Shown: piece by piece, positions 35,469 through 44,367 of the stretch
Numbering within the stretch: the first letter of the stretch is position 1
Layout: every line of letters starts with the position of its first letter
Assembly: GCA_963753575.1 (NCBI GenBank)
Contig: CAVWCR010000003.1
Location: 1,860,001 to 1,924,000 of the forward strand
From: VAZQ01 sp963753575
GTDB taxonomy: Bacteria > Pseudomonadota > Alphaproteobacteria > Rhizobiales > Xanthobacteraceae
Direction: 5' to 3'
Length of the DNA stretch: 64,000 nucleotides
Notes under the pieces: generated by a model
Databases searched by the model: none
Seen by the model: only the letters and a program-made list of their open reading frames with translations
Told to the model about the DNA's origin: nothing
Position numbers and translations under genes: made by a program

Positions 35469-37970
35469 TCAGCCGCCAGGCTCCAGCACATTGCGGGCGG
35501 AGCAGGTCAGTTCCCACTTCAGTCCATCGGGATCATGATTGAGCGAAACGCGTCCCGAAACGGCCGCTTCGGCCAAGGTGATCAGCACCGTGTTGCCGAA
35601 CCCCCGCCGGGTCGGTTCCGCGACCGTCGGGCCACCGTGCTCCTGCCAGGAGATCGCGAACGTCTCGCCATCGCATTGCCACGCAATCGTGATGCGACCC
35701 TGATCGTTGGAAAGCGCGCCGTGCTTCACGGCATTGGTGGCAAGCTCGTGCAGCGCCATGCCTATTCCCTGCGCAGCGGCGCTGGTCAGACGAAGATCCG
35801 GACCGTCCACGGTAATGCGCGTGCCAATCACTTCGGGGAAAAACGCAAGCTGCTCATGGACGAGCGGACAAAGATCGACACCCCGCCACTCGTTCTTAAC
35901 AAGCAAGTCAAGGTTCACTGCGAGCGACTGGATGCGCTGCGTCAGCTTGCTTAGAAAGTCTTTCGGACTTGTCGACGTCGTCTGGCGCGCAATGGCCAAC
36001 ACGACACCCAGTATGTTCTTAGCTCGGTGGTTGACCTCAAGCATGAGCAAACGCACCTGCTCTTCCGAGCGCTTGCGGTCAGTAATATCCACCCCGGATG
36101 GCACCACGGCGGCGACGCCGCCGTCACTCGCAAGAATCGGCGCGGCCTGGAAATCGACCCAGCGCAACTTGCCATGGGCCGAATATTGCAGATCGCAACG
36201 CACTGTCTCTCCGGCCAGGCAGCGTGCGATGATGTCGCGCATTCGCTTGCCTGCCTCTGGCGAATGGGACCACCAGGATGCATCGGCCATATGCCTGCCG
36301 ACGATGCTCTCCCGCGTTACGCCGGCGGCGTCGAGAGCGCGCGCATTTACCTCGATGACCTTGCCTGTTTGGTCCAGCAGCCCGACGAATGCATTGACGG
36401 TGTTGATGATCTGGCTCAGCCGCTCCTCGCTCTCGCGCAATTTCTTCTCGCAAATCTTGCGCTCGGAGATGTCGCGTACTGATTTGGAGGCGCCCGTCAG
36501 CTTGCCGGTCGCGTCGCGGATCGGCGAGACCGTAACCGAAACGTATTTCGCGCGGCCATCCTTGTGCAGGCGCACCGTCTCGAACGATTGAATCATCTCG
36601 CCTCCCCGGAGCCGCGCGACGACGTCGTCTTCCTCCTTCTGGCGCTCGGGCGGGATCAAGCATCGGATCGATTGTCCGACGATCTCCTTTGCAGAGTAGC
36701 CGAACATGCGCTCGGCACTTTCGTTCCAGCTCACAATGATCCCATCGAGCGTCTTGCTGATGATCGCGTCAAAGGACGAGCTGACGATTGCCGTCATCTG
36801 CGCGCTGAGTCGTCTCAACTCCAAATCGGTCCGATTGCGATCCTCGACGGCGCGGCTGAGCGACTCCCAAAGCTCCCTGATTTCGGGGGTTTCGGGCCGG
36901 TATTGCATCTCCGCGCCATTCACAAAGGCGGTCGCATTTGCCCGCAGGATATTGATCGGTCGCGCGATGGAGCGCGCCACCTGCGTCGCCAGCAAGAGGC
37001 TGGAGAGGGAAATCACGGCGCCAAGAAGCGCGGACCACCTGACCGCGCGCCAGGCCGCTCCTGTGAGCTCGCTCTTTTGGACCGCAATGCCAACCGTCCA
37101 GTCGCTGCGCCGCGATGGCGCGTTGGCATTGACGATCAGATCGCCTTCCAGAGATGGAAACTCGAAAACGCCCTCCTGCCGCTGGACTTTTCGCCATCCT
37201 TCAGAGGCGAGCTGACCGACTCTCCTGTCATTGTCCGGGACGCGCGCGATAAACCGCCCATTCTCGTCGATAATGCCGGCCAGCCACGCCTTCGGCATTT
37301 CCTGTTCGCCGAGGACCGTCAGAAACACCGGCAGGATGATTGCGACCGACACGACCCGAAATGGTTCGCCGTCCTTAATGACCGGCGCCTCCACGGTGGC
37401 AATCCAGTCATCGACGACTGTGCCGTGGCGACCGTGGGTCACCACAATCGAACGAGATTGAATGGCGCGCTGTTGTGCCGCCATAGCTTCCTGGTTGCGG
37501 CGGGGCAGAGGGGGAACTGCCTTGGGGGACGTATTGACAAGCTGCTGGCCTGACAGGTCGGAGACGATGATCCACGCATCGGGAACACCGGTGAGCGCTT
37601 GACGCGCTTCCGTCTCGAAGGCTGTCAGATCGTCCGTCAAGAGAGCCGGCGACTTCTGAAGATCGGCCGCTATCGCAATGTATTTGGCAAGCTGAGCATC
37701 AACGCCGGTTGCCACCGAGCGCGCTGTGTAGAGAAGGCTCGTGCGCTGAACGTCCAGCGCCGCATTGGCAAGGCTTGCGATGACGGCTACAATGAGAATG
37801 TTGAGCGGCAGCGCAATCGCAGCCACAAGCGCGGTCAGGCGGTGGCCGACACGCCAACGATCGAACTTGAACAAGCGATCATCTGCGCGAGCAAGGACGT
37901 TCTTGAGCGCGGCCCCTAGTTTCTGCATCGCTTTGCGTGGTTGAGGCTCGGCCCCGATGGAGGCGGCCAT
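35469..37970 (-). CDS. HWE-family sensor histidine kinase with two PAS domains, 833 aa
   Basis: A membrane sensor. One membrane helix (LVAAIALPLNILIVAVIASL) is followed by a ~250-aa periplasmic dCache-like sensor (VATGVDAQLAKYIAIAADLQ .. DWTVGIAVQKSELTG), a second helix and a HAMP-like segment (ARSIARPINILRANATAFVN), PAS 1 (SFDAIISKTLDGIIVSWNES), PAS 2 (IINTVNAFVGLLDQTGKVIE), then the kinase: phospho-acceptor LEVNHRAKNILGVVLA and ATP-binding HELATNAVKHGALS .. RRGFGNTVL. HWE kinases often feed the PhyR stress pathway in this class; its closeness to phyR (650 bp) fits, but it is not proven. No response regulator is fused. Confidence 0.88.
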   Translation of the reverse strand: MAASIGAEPQPRKAMQKLGAALKNVLARADDRLFKFDRWRVGHRLTALVAAIALPLNILIVAVIASLANAALDVQRTSLLYTARSVATGVDAQLAKYIAIAADLQKSPALLTDDLTAFETEARQALTGVPDAWIIVSDLSGQQLVNTSPKAVPPLPRRNQEAMAAQQRAIQSRSIVVTHGRHGTVVDDWIATVEAPVIKDGEPFRVVSVAIILPVFLTVLGEQEMPKAWLAGIIDENGRFIARVPDNDRRVGQLASEGWRKVQRQEGVFEFPSLEGDLIVNANAPSRRSDWTVGIAVQKSELTGAAWRAVRWSALLGAVISLSSLLLATQVARSIARPINILRANATAFVNGAEMQYRPETPEIRELWESLSRAVEDRNRTDLELRRLSAQMTAIVSSSFDAIISKTLDGIIVSWNESAERMFGYSAKEIVGQSIRCLIPPERQKEEDDVVARLRGGEMIQSFETVRLHKDGRAKYVSVTVSPIRDATGKLTGASKSVRDISERKICEKKLRESEERLSQIINTVNAFVGLLDQTGKVIEVNARALDAAGVTRESIVGRHMADASWWSHSPEAGKRMRDIIARCLAGETVRCDLQYSAHGKLRWVDFQAAPILASDGGVAAVVPSGVDITDRKRSEEQVRLLMLEVNHRAKNILGVVLAIARQTTSTSPKDFLSKLTQRIQSLAVNLDLLVKNEWRGVDLCPLVHEQLAFFPEVIGTRITVDGPDLRLTSAAAQGIGMALHELATNAVKHGALSNDQGRITIAWQCDGETFAISWQEHGGPTVAEPTRRGFGNTVLITLAEAAVSGRVSLNHDPDGLKWELTCSARNVLEPGG

Positions 37971-38484
37971 GGCGGCCCGGCGTCGAAGATTTGCATGAGA
38001 GAGGATGGCACCAGGTCATCGTTAATACAAGCGGGACCCGGAATGTGAGCCACACTTGGGATTGACGTTGGAGTGTGGCGTGGATCCCATGCGGGTCCGC
38101 GCAACGGCTCAACGCGAAGAGCAACGCAACTCTGGCATCCGCGCCTCGGCGCTCAAGATTATAAATCCCGGCTCGTCGAGTATATCGACGGCAACTATGG
38201 CGACGAGCAGTTCGTTTTCGACCAGCAATGCGCAGCGATTATTCATGGGTAGACCCGTCATCGGCTACCGTAAGAGACCGATCGACATCCACTATGTGAA
38301 AAATCGGATTGCGGCGAGCGTATCCACGTCGAGCATTATTTGCTTGCCGCCTTGACCCCACCGACGACGACAAAATACCACACGCATAGGCCTTGAATTT
38401 TGCATTCATGTCGGCGGAACAAACCCGCATCTCGCTCGTTATCCTCGCACCGGCTGAGCCCGCTCCCCCCCTCTAGCCGGCTTC

Positions 38485-38521
38485 GAGGCATCGTCAGCTC
38501 CCCCCTGACGATGCCTCTTTT
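38485..38521 (+). terminator. strong rho-independent terminator
   Basis: A 13-bp perfect stem gaggcatcgtcag/ctgacgatgcctc with a short C-rich loop is followed by tttt on the plus strand. No plus-strand gene ends just before it, so it may end an unrecognised small RNA or shield the region. Confidence 0.6.
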
Positions 38522-38571
38522 GTTGCGTGAGAGCGCCGCGGACGCCATGGCATTGCAAGCACCCACAAGCA

Positions 38572-38602
38572 TTGCGGGCCCGCCGAGGACGGGCCCGCAA
38601 TC
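38572..38602 (-). terminator. hairpin downstream of phyR
   Basis: A 12-bp perfect stem attgcgggcccg/cgggcccgcaat with a 7-base loop lies 18 bp after the phyR stop. There is no T-run, so termination is likely but not certain. Confidence 0.5.
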
Positions 38603-38619
38603 AACGATGAGGATCCGAG

Positions 38620-39420
38620 TTAGGCTACCGCGTGATCTTCGCGCTTTTGCGCTTTGCGTTCAAAGAACAGCGCCTGGCTGATCACCGCTGACACCATCGC
38701 AGGCTGATAGGGCTTGGTAATCAGGAAGGTCGGCTCCGGACGAATCCCGGTCAGCAGCCGCTCCGGATAGGCGGTGATGAAGATCACCGGAATCTCGAAC
38801 GTATTGAGCAGATCGTTGACGGCGTCGATACCAGAGCTGCCGTCCGCCAGCTGAATGTCGGCCAGGATCAGCCCCGGCTTCTGCTGCTTGGCGATCGTCA
38901 CGGCCTCGCTCCGAGTGCGCGCCACGCCTTGAACCTCGTGGCCCAGGTTCTCCACCAGCGACTGCAAGTCCATGGCGATGAGGGCCTCATCCTCGATGAT
39001 CAGGATGTTGGTTGCGAGCAGGCTGGCGAGTTCTCTGCCGCAGGCGTCGATCAGATCTCGCAACTCGGCAACGCCGATATCGAGAATGCGGGCCGCCTCG
39101 TCCTCCGAGAAGCCCTCCAAGGACACCAGCAGGAACGCCTGCCGCGGCTTGGCGCCGACCTGGCTCAGATGCCGATTGGCCGGATGGGGGTCGATCAAGT
39201 CGCCGCCGGCATTCACCGAGAGGGAATTCCAGATCTTCGAAAACACCCGGAACATTTCCACCCGAGCCGAGGTCCTGTCCCCGATCAGGTCCGGCTGCTC
39301 GATCAGCGCATTGAGGGCCGCTTCGACGTATTTGTCCCCGGATTCCTGGCTGCCCGTCAGCGCCCGCGCGTACCGTCTAAGGAACGGCAGATGGCTACTA
39401 ACAGATTGTGATGTCAGCAT
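38620..39420 (-). CDS. phyR: PhyR, general stress response regulator, 266 aa
   Basis: Anti-anti-sigma protein of the alphaproteobacterial general stress response. The N-terminal sigma-factor-like domain (about 1-130: HLPFLRRYARALTGSQESGD, FSEDEAARILDIGVAELRDL) mimics EcfG and binds NepR; the C-terminal receiver (about 137-262) has EDE at its acidic site, phospho-acceptor Asp188 in LILADIQLADGS, Thr216 and Lys236 (ITKPY). When phosphorylated it pulls NepR off EcfG. The start at 39420 has GGAGG upstream; the 15-codon longer frame is not needed. It is divergent from nepR-ecfG and has a perfect EcfG promoter. Confidence 0.95.
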   Translation of the reverse strand: MLTSQSVSSHLPFLRRYARALTGSQESGDKYVEAALNALIEQPDLIGDRTSARVEMFRVFSKIWNSLSVNAGGDLIDPHPANRHLSQVGAKPRQAFLLVSLEGFSEDEAARILDIGVAELRDLIDACGRELASLLATNILIIEDEALIAMDLQSLVENLGHEVQGVARTRSEAVTIAKQQKPGLILADIQLADGSSGIDAVNDLLNTFEIPVIFITAYPERLLTGIRPEPTFLITKPYQPAMVSAVISQALFFERKAQKREDHAVA

Positions 39421-39477
39421 AATTTCCCTCCAACCCTTTGGCGATCGGCTACCGTCCACCAGCAAGAGACCCCCGGA

Positions 39478-39502
39478 AACGCTTTAACAGAAAGAAAGTT
39501 CC
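39478..39502 (-). promoter_or_regulatory. EcfG-type promoter of phyR
   Basis: On the minus strand GGAAC (39502-39498), 16 bases, CGTT (39481-39478): exact match to the published EcfG consensus GGAAC-N16/17-CGTT. The -10 is 57 bp before the phyR start, as expected for an autoregulated stress regulator. Confidence 0.85.
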
Positions 39503-39593
39503 GGAGAGCGGGAACCGAGCCTAAACTTCTGACTTATGACTTATAAACTAGCGATACTCGGCCGCCAGGGGCGGCCGCATTAGAAGAAAGCCG

Positions 39594-39803
39594 ATGACAG
39601 AAAGGATACGGCGGCAGCCGCCGGACAAATCAATGCCGCAGGTCGAAGAGCCCGAGGAGGCCCAAAAGGGGCAGCTAAACCGAGACATCCAACGCAAGAT
39701 CGGGCTGCAGCTTCGCGCCATGTATACCAACGTGGTCAACGAGGGGGTGCCGGACCGGTTTGCCGAGCTTCTTCGCCGGCTTGACGAACAAGACAAGAAA
39801 TAG
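39594..39803 (+). CDS. nepR: NepR, anti-sigma factor, 69 aa
   Basis: Sequesters the sigma factor EcfG until phosphorylated PhyR takes it away. The conserved core LNRDIQRKIGLQLRAMYTNV then VNEGVPDRFAELLRRLDEQD is the NepR two-helix motif. It lies 12 bp before ecfG and surely shares its transcript. A weak promoter candidate (GGAAC 39511, N16, ACTT) differs from consensus at two -10 bases. Confidence 0.93.
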   Translation: MTERIRRQPPDKSMPQVEEPEEAQKGQLNRDIQRKIGLQLRAMYTNVVNEGVPDRFAELLRRLDEQDKK

Positions 39804-39815
39804 GGGATTTCATCT

Positions 39816-40367
39816 ATGATCGCCCCCAATGAGGTGCGCGCCGCCTTGCTCGCCGCGGTGCCAAACCTCCGGGCGTTTGCCGTGTCGCTTTGCGGAAACA
39901 TCGACCGCGCCAACGATCTCGTTCAGGAGACCCTGCTGCGCGCATGGTCGCACCTGGATTCGTTTAAGCCCGGCACCAACATGGCGGCTTGGCTCTTTAC
40001 CATCCTGCGAAACCACTTCCGCACGGAATATCGCAAGCGCCGGCGCGAAGTGGAGGACGCGGATGGCGAATACGCAGCACGTCTGACGACGCCGGAATCC
40101 CAAACCGCACACATTGAATTTCGAGAGCTGCGCCAGGCGCTTGCCGCGTTGCCACCGAACCAGCGCGAAGCCTTGATTCTCATTGGTGCGTCCGGGTTCT
40201 CTTACGAAGAGGCCGCCCAGATCTGTGATTGCGCTGTCGGAACAATAAAGAGCCGGGTCAATCGCGCCAGGGTGCGACTCGCGGAAATTCTGGCATCGGG
40301 CGGCACGGGGGAATGGCCTCATGGAACCGGCATCGAGACCGAATCGATCGCAAGCCCGGTCATTTGA
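39816..40367 (+). CDS. ecfG: EcfG-family (sigma-70 ECF15) stress sigma factor, 183 aa
   Basis: Directs RNA polymerase to GGAAC..CGTT promoters of the general stress regulon. Region 2 (about 15-75: CGNIDRANDLVQETLLRAWS, AWLFTILRNHFRTEYRKRRR) and region 4 (about 105-165: ALAALPPNQREALILIGASG then FSYEEAAQICDCAVGTIKSR) are complete. The location after nepR and opposite phyR is the standard gene order. Confidence 0.95.
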   Translation: MIAPNEVRAALLAAVPNLRAFAVSLCGNIDRANDLVQETLLRAWSHLDSFKPGTNMAAWLFTILRNHFRTEYRKRRREVEDADGEYAARLTTPESQTAHIEFRELRQALAALPPNQREALILIGASGFSYEEAAQICDCAVGTIKSRVNRARVRLAEILASGGTGEWPHGTGIETESIASPVI

Positions 40368-40406
40368 CGTTTCGCGTGGCTGCCTGGATTATCCGGCAAT
40401 TCTGCA

Positions 40407-40431
40407 GGAACGAAACGGACTACTTTTCATT
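40407..40431 (+). promoter_or_regulatory. near-consensus EcfG-type promoter
   Basis: GGAAC, 16 bases, CATT: one mismatch in the -10. It lies 47 bp before the ATG of the HWE kinase at 40479 and inside the ecfG-kinase gap. Confidence 0.45.
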
Positions 40432-40478
40432 GAGGTCTTGTCGGCTTGGACCGCAACTATCTCTCGACGGCGCATGAC

Positions 40479-41486
40479 ATGGCTGAGCACAGTTCTGGAC
40501 TGGATCCAACAGCCTGGCTCGCCGCGATTGTTGAACATTCCGATGACGCGATCATAAGCAAGGATCTCAACGGCATCGTGACGTCATGGAACCTCGGGGC
40601 CGAACGGATATTCGGGTATGAGGCACACGAGATTGTCGGGCGGTCGATCCTGACATTAATTCCTCCGGATCGGCACGGCGAGGAAGACTACATTCTGGAC
40701 AAGGTCAAGAGGGGCGAGCGCATCAAGCACTATGATACGGTGCGCAGGCGCAAGGACGGCAGGTCGGTGGACGTCTCTCTGACCGTTTCGCCGATCCTCG
40801 CCGACGGCGTGATCGTGGGTATCTCCAAGATCGCGCGTGACATCACCCAGCGGAAACAGGTGCAATTGGCGCAGACTCTCCTTCTCAGGGAGCTCAACCA
40901 CCGTACCAAGAACCTGTTGGCGGTTGCCGACGCCATCGTCCGCCAGACCTCCAGGACGTCATCGCCGGAGGAATTAGTCGATCGAATAAGCCGTCGGCTC
41001 CACGCCCTGTCGGTGAACCAAGACCTGTTGATCGAGTATGAATGGCGTGGCGCGGACATCGCACAGATCATTCAGTGGCAACTGGCTTCGGTCGTGGACA
41101 ACCATGCAAGCCGAATAAGGCTCAAAGGACCTCCCTGCGTGCTGACTCCCCGCACCGCTCAGGCCTTGGGACTGACCATCTTCGAGCTCGCGACCAATGC
41201 CCTCAGATACGGCTCGTTGTCCTCCGAGACCGGTACCGTCAACGTCGCCTGGGTTATCGATGATCAGGATGGCACGCGTGAGTTCAAGATGAGCTGGCAG
41301 GAGTTGGGCGGTCCGCCCGCCAGGCCGCCGAGCCGACCGGGATTTGGAACGACCATCATCGAGCGAATGATCGCTCGCTCGCTGCTCGGAACGGCGAAGG
41401 TCACCTATACTCCGACGGGGTTGATGTGGGAACTGGCGGCGCCCGAATCGGCCTTGGTCGAAACGAGCGGATTTTCCGTCGTGTGA
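40479..41486 (+). CDS. PAS-HWE histidine kinase beside ecfG, 335 aa
   Basis: A soluble kinase with one PAS domain (about 15-130: IVEHSDDAIISKDLNGIVTS, RRRKDGRSVDVSLTVSPIL) and an HWE/HisKA_2 kinase domain: phospho-acceptor His141 in LRELNHRTKNLLAV and ATP-binding FELATNALRYGSLS plus RPGFGTTIIERMI. In related genomes a kinase placed here phosphorylates PhyR, so this is the best candidate PhyR kinase of the window. ATG 40479 is preferred over TTG 40446. Confidence 0.85.
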   Translation: MAEHSSGLDPTAWLAAIVEHSDDAIISKDLNGIVTSWNLGAERIFGYEAHEIVGRSILTLIPPDRHGEEDYILDKVKRGERIKHYDTVRRRKDGRSVDVSLTVSPILADGVIVGISKIARDITQRKQVQLAQTLLLRELNHRTKNLLAVADAIVRQTSRTSSPEELVDRISRRLHALSVNQDLLIEYEWRGADIAQIIQWQLASVVDNHASRIRLKGPPCVLTPRTAQALGLTIFELATNALRYGSLSSETGTVNVAWVIDDQDGTREFKMSWQELGGPPARPPSRPGFGTTIIERMIARSLLGTAKVTYTPTGLMWELAAPESALVETSGFSVV

Positions 41487-41568
41487 CTTCTCCGCCGGCA
41501 GGGAGCGCCTCGCTCCCACAAGGCTCACGTCGTGCAGACCGTCAACCGGCATCGTTCGGATACAATCC

Positions 41569-42447
41569 TTGCAGAACGAGAGCTTCGAGATCTGGAAGGA
41601 GGCGGTGCGCGGCCAGTCGCTGCCGTGGAAGCCGGTCGAATGCCGCATCTCGAAGAGCCTGAAGGTGAGCCTGCTCGAGGTTATCCTGCATCTGACAGAC
41701 ATCACCGCAGAGGAAAGCCGCCGGCGCCCAGCAACGCCAGGATCTCCTGATTGCCGAGCTCAACCACCGCGTTCGGAATCGCGGCCGCATCGAAATCACC
41801 GCAGCCTTCGACCGGCTGGGCCGATATGCCGTTGCTTGGAGCGAGTACGGCGGGCCTCCGGTGAAGCCGCTGACTCGACGCGGGTTCGGGAGCACGGTGA
41901 TCGAACGATCCATTGCACACGACCTCAAGGGCGAGTCGAACATGGAGTTTTTCCTACTCGGGCTCCGCGCCAACTTTGTCATTCCCGCAGATTATGTTCG
42001 CCACCCAGCGTCTTACGAGCCGATCCAAGAAGCCCCGAGTGTCAACATTCCGGTTGAAACAGGAGTGGTTCCGAGCGACGTCCTGCTGGTCAACGACAAT
42101 CTGATCATAGCCCTCGACGCCGAGGACATGCTGCACAAGATTGGCGTCAAGACCGTCAGGGTCGCAAGCGGCGTGACAGATGCCCTCCTGCTGATCGAGC
42201 AGCATCACCCTGTTTTACTCTGCTCGACGTCAACCTGGGTGAGGAGACCAGTTTTGACATCGCCGAAATGCTCATGAAGCTCGATCTGCCGTTTGCATTT
42301 ACATCCGGCTACGGCGAGCGGGCTGCATTTCCCGAGACCTATGCTCACGTCAGCAGATTGCGGAAACCATATTCATCGGACCTGCTTCGTACGCTGCTGA
42401 GGTCGCAGTCCTCGCTCTCTTGGCGGTCAGGGAAAAACAATTCTTGA
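41569..42447 (+). pseudogene. phytochrome-like HWE kinase with receiver, decayed
   Basis: Pieces in order: ESFEIWKEAVRGQSLPWKPV and ECRISKSLKVSLLEVILHLT (end of a PHY domain), LIAELNHRVRNR (HWE phospho-acceptor) followed by a large deletion to AFDRLGRYAVAWSEYGGPPV and RRGFGSTVIERSI (ATP-binding end), then a receiver (VLLVNDNLIIALDAEDMLHK .. EMLMKLDLPFAFTSGYGERA) broken by a frameshift near 42215. The usual ATP-binding core and light-sensing domains are gone. The last frame ends naturally at 42447. Related to red-light-sensing bacteriophytochrome kinases of rhizobia. Confidence 0.75.
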
Positions 42448-42502
42448 CTATCTGATCAAAACAATACGAGCCGAGAAAGCCAAATAAACTACGTCGAGCG
42501 AG

Positions 42503-42532
42503 CAGGGAGGCGCCCGAACGGGCGCCTCCCTG
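42503..42532 (-). terminator. GC-rich hairpin between kinase remnant and csbD-like gene
   Basis: A 14-bp perfect stem cagggaggcgcccg/cgggcgcctccctg with only two loop bases ends 8 bp after the csbD-like stop. No clear T-run on either strand; it may stop convergent transcripts. Confidence 0.55.
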
Positions 42533-42539
42533 GTGATGC

Positions 42540-42749
42540 CTACCAGCGCTGTGCAGAGTACCAGTCGTCGATTTCCTTGCTAACCTGGTCCCTGGCGAAG
42601 CCGTAGCGCTCCTGGAGTTTACCCTCCAGCTGGTCGCGCCGGCCTTCAATGACGTCAAGGTCGTCGTCGGTGAGCTTGCCCCACTTCTCCTTGACCTTGC
42701 CCTTGACCTGCTTCCAGTTGCCTTCGATACGGTTCCAGTCCATGTCCAT
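42540..42749 (-). CDS. CsbD family stress protein, 69 aa
   Basis: CsbD-like proteins are small, hydrophilic and induced by general stress; biochemical role unknown. MDWNRIEGNWKQVKGKVKEK and WGKLTDDDLDVIEGRRDQLE are the family signature, and the protein ends with ERYGFARDQVSKEIDDWY. Place beside the phyR-ecfG locus fits stress control, although I find no perfect EcfG site upstream, only isolated GGAAC words (e.g. at 42809 minus strand). Confidence 0.92.
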   Translation of the reverse strand: MDMDWNRIEGNWKQVKGKVKEKWGKLTDDDLDVIEGRRDQLEGKLQERYGFARDQVSKEIDDWYSAQRW

Positions 42750-42810
42750 TCTCCTGATGAGTACGACTGCAGTGGCCTGTTAATTAAGTTGGACGCGTGT
42801 GGTTCCCCAA

Positions 42811-42870
42811 GAGCTGGTTTCCCGAGAGCTGGTTTCCCGAGAGCTGGTTTCCCGAGAGCTGGTTCCTCAC
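42811..42870 (+). repeat. four 15-bp tandem repeats upstream of the csbD-like gene
   Basis: Units agagctggtttcccg at 42811, 42826 and 42841, and a diverged fourth at 42856. On the minus strand each unit reads cgggaaaccagctct, and the flanking variants contain GGAAC, the EcfG -35 word. Confidence 0.85.
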
Positions 42871-42957
42871 GATAGTTCCCCGGGAGCGGCAGATAATCGT
42901 CCGGTCTGATCTTTGACCTCTTGTGCTGCCGGCCTGCGTGCAGGCAAGCGCACGCCG

Positions 42958-43041
42958 TCAGTGCCAGAACAACGCCAGCAGAATGATGATCGGCAGCGGG
43001 ATGCCGATAAGCCATAGCAACACACCTTTTCCAAGACCCAT
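42958..43041 (-). CDS. 27-aa single-pass membrane peptide
   Basis: MGLGKGVLLWLIGIPLPIII then LLALFWH: one membrane helix. AAGGAG precedes the ATG and a perfect EcfG promoter lies 28 bp upstream of it, so the gene is almost surely real although very short. Similar peptides are widespread in Bradyrhizobium; function unknown. A longer frame upstream to 43146 would read through the promoter and is rejected. Confidence 0.75.
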   Translation of the reverse strand: MGLGKGVLLWLIGIPLPIIILLALFWH

Positions 43042-43069
43042 GACGCTCTCCTTTCGGTTCTGGGCAGAA

Positions 43070-43094
43070 AACGTCAAAGGCCGCATAGAGTTCC
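43070..43094 (-). promoter_or_regulatory. EcfG-type promoter of the 27-aa peptide gene
   Basis: Minus strand GGAAC (43094-43090), 16 bases, CGTT (43073-43070): exact consensus, 28 bp from the ATG. Confidence 0.8.
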
Positions 43095-43431
43095 GTCTTC
43101 TTGGAAGGAACAGAACTTTATCGAACACCATCAAGCGCGCACGCATCCGCGTTGCGGCAAACGTGATTAAAGGGCGCCGGACCGGCCGGACCTACGCATC
43201 CCTTTCGCTCGTCTGTGAAAGCGGAGCCAATCTCAAATCAATCGGCCGCGCGGTTCGGGAATAAGCCGAACGCCGGTGACGACCTTCGCGCCACCTCGAC
43301 GTTGGCGAAAGCCGTCCAGCCGCTGCAAAAGCGCCCGCCAGCGCCCATTTCAGAGGCTGACGGGCACCTGCCAAACTCCCAAGCAGAAATGGGAGCCAAC
43401 CTGCAATCCTATAACGCAGGATCAGCTTGCC
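43095..43431. other. gap between stress genes
   Basis: No gene supported. The bases before 43431 contain no clear terminator for the PRC-barrel gene. Confidence 0.35.
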
Positions 43432-44028
43432 TTAGTGCTTCTCCGCGTCTCGCAGCCAGGTGGCCTTGGTGCGGTCGTACTTGAACCCCGGTGCGGCCTT
43501 GAGCTCGTCCTTCGACGAATCCATCACGAGATGCCAGGTGGTGTCCTTGAACGAGCCCTTGACCACCCTGAAGGGCGCGATGACGTGCTTCTCGCCGAGA
43601 CCGAGGAAGCCGCCGACGCCGATCACCAGCGCATTGACCTTGCCATCAGCCGTCATCAGCACATCGTCGATGTCGCCGATCTTGTCGTTGGCTGGGTCGT
43701 AGACATTCTGCTTGTAGTAGCGAGTGACCGTCATGCTGTTGCTCGGCACCTCGCTCAGAAGGCGGATATCGCCGGGGGCAGCGGGAGCGGCAGGAGCCTG
43801 TGCCATCTGATTGCAGGCGACCGCAGCCTTCAAAGCGGCTTCCGCATCAGCGCGCGTCGTGTAAACGCGGCCGTCGCCGCCGATGATCATGACGGTTGTG
43901 CCGGTCGGCTTCGTCTCGACAACTCGGCATTGCTTGTTGGTCGTATCCTGCACGACGTAGAAATCCGCCGCGGCCGCATAGCAGGTGCCGGTAAGCAGCG
44001 CTGCACTGGCCAAAAGTGCCTTTTTCAT
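43432..44028 (-). CDS. secreted PRC-barrel domain protein, 198 aa
   Basis: MKKALLASAALLTGTCYAAA is a signal peptide. The N-terminal half (FYVVQDTTNKQCRVVETKPT) is a small domain with one Cys; after an Ala/Pro linker, the PRC-barrel follows (LLSEVPSNSMTVTRYYKQNV, YDPANDKIGDIDDVLMTADG, VGGFLGLGEKHVIAPFRVV). PRC barrels of this type are common in rhizobial envelope stress proteins; the ligand is unknown. The start at 44028 is preferred over an upstream Met because of the signal peptide. Confidence 0.85.
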   Translation of the reverse strand: MKKALLASAALLTGTCYAAAADFYVVQDTTNKQCRVVETKPTGTTVMIIGGDGRVYTTRADAEAALKAAVACNQMAQAPAAPAAPGDIRLLSEVPSNSMTVTRYYKQNVYDPANDKIGDIDDVLMTADGKVNALVIGVGGFLGLGEKHVIAPFRVVKGSFKDTTWHLVMDSSKDELKAAPGFKYDRTKATWLRDAEKH

Positions 44029-44208
44029 CTGACGTCTCCGTGTTTGTGACGATAGCTGATTAAATCGGAAGCTGCTGTTTTGTTCCTGAAACAGCAAGAG
44101 GAAGAGCCGTTTGCGATAACAAAAGAGCCGATCGACACAATGTGAATGCAGCGAAAAGACCGCGAGCGCCATTCGCAAGAACGGCGCTCGTCTCTTTGGC
44201 CTGCTTCG

Positions 44209-44367
44209 TCAGATTCTGCCGAGCAGCAGCAGAATGAGGACGATCACGAGCACCAAGCCGAGACCACCTGATGGGTAGTAGCCCCACGACGCGCTATGCG
44301 GCCAAGTCGGCAATGCGCCGACGAGCAAAAGGATAAGAATGATAAGAAGTATCGTACCAATCGACAT
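44209..44367 (-). CDS. DUF3309 membrane peptide, 52 aa
   Basis: MSIGTILLIILILLLVGALP then TWPHSASWGYYPSGG and a second hydrophobic run LGLVLVIVLILLLLGRI: the standard two-helix DUF3309 layout with the conserved PxWPxSxxWGYxPSGGLG loop. GGAGA precedes the ATG and a perfect EcfG promoter is 95 bp upstream. Function unknown; expected general-stress gene. Confidence 0.9.
   Translation of the reverse strand: MSIGTILLIILILLLVGALPTWPHSASWGYYPSGGLGLVLVIVLILLLLGRI

Larger units (their letters stand above)
37971..38619. other. 649-bp gap between HWE kinase and phyR
   Basis: No gene supported. It holds the kinase promoter and two hairpins listed separately (38485-38521 and 38572-38602). Confidence 0.4.

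Noticed and set aside
36564..37553. 329-codon frame antisense to the HWE kinase
   Set aside because: No domain; lies opposite well-recognised PAS and sensor domains.
42350..43015. Minus-strand frame with GKPALGKPALGKPALG repeats
   Set aside because: The repeat peptide only mirrors the 15-bp DNA repeats, and the frame overlaps the csbD-like gene.
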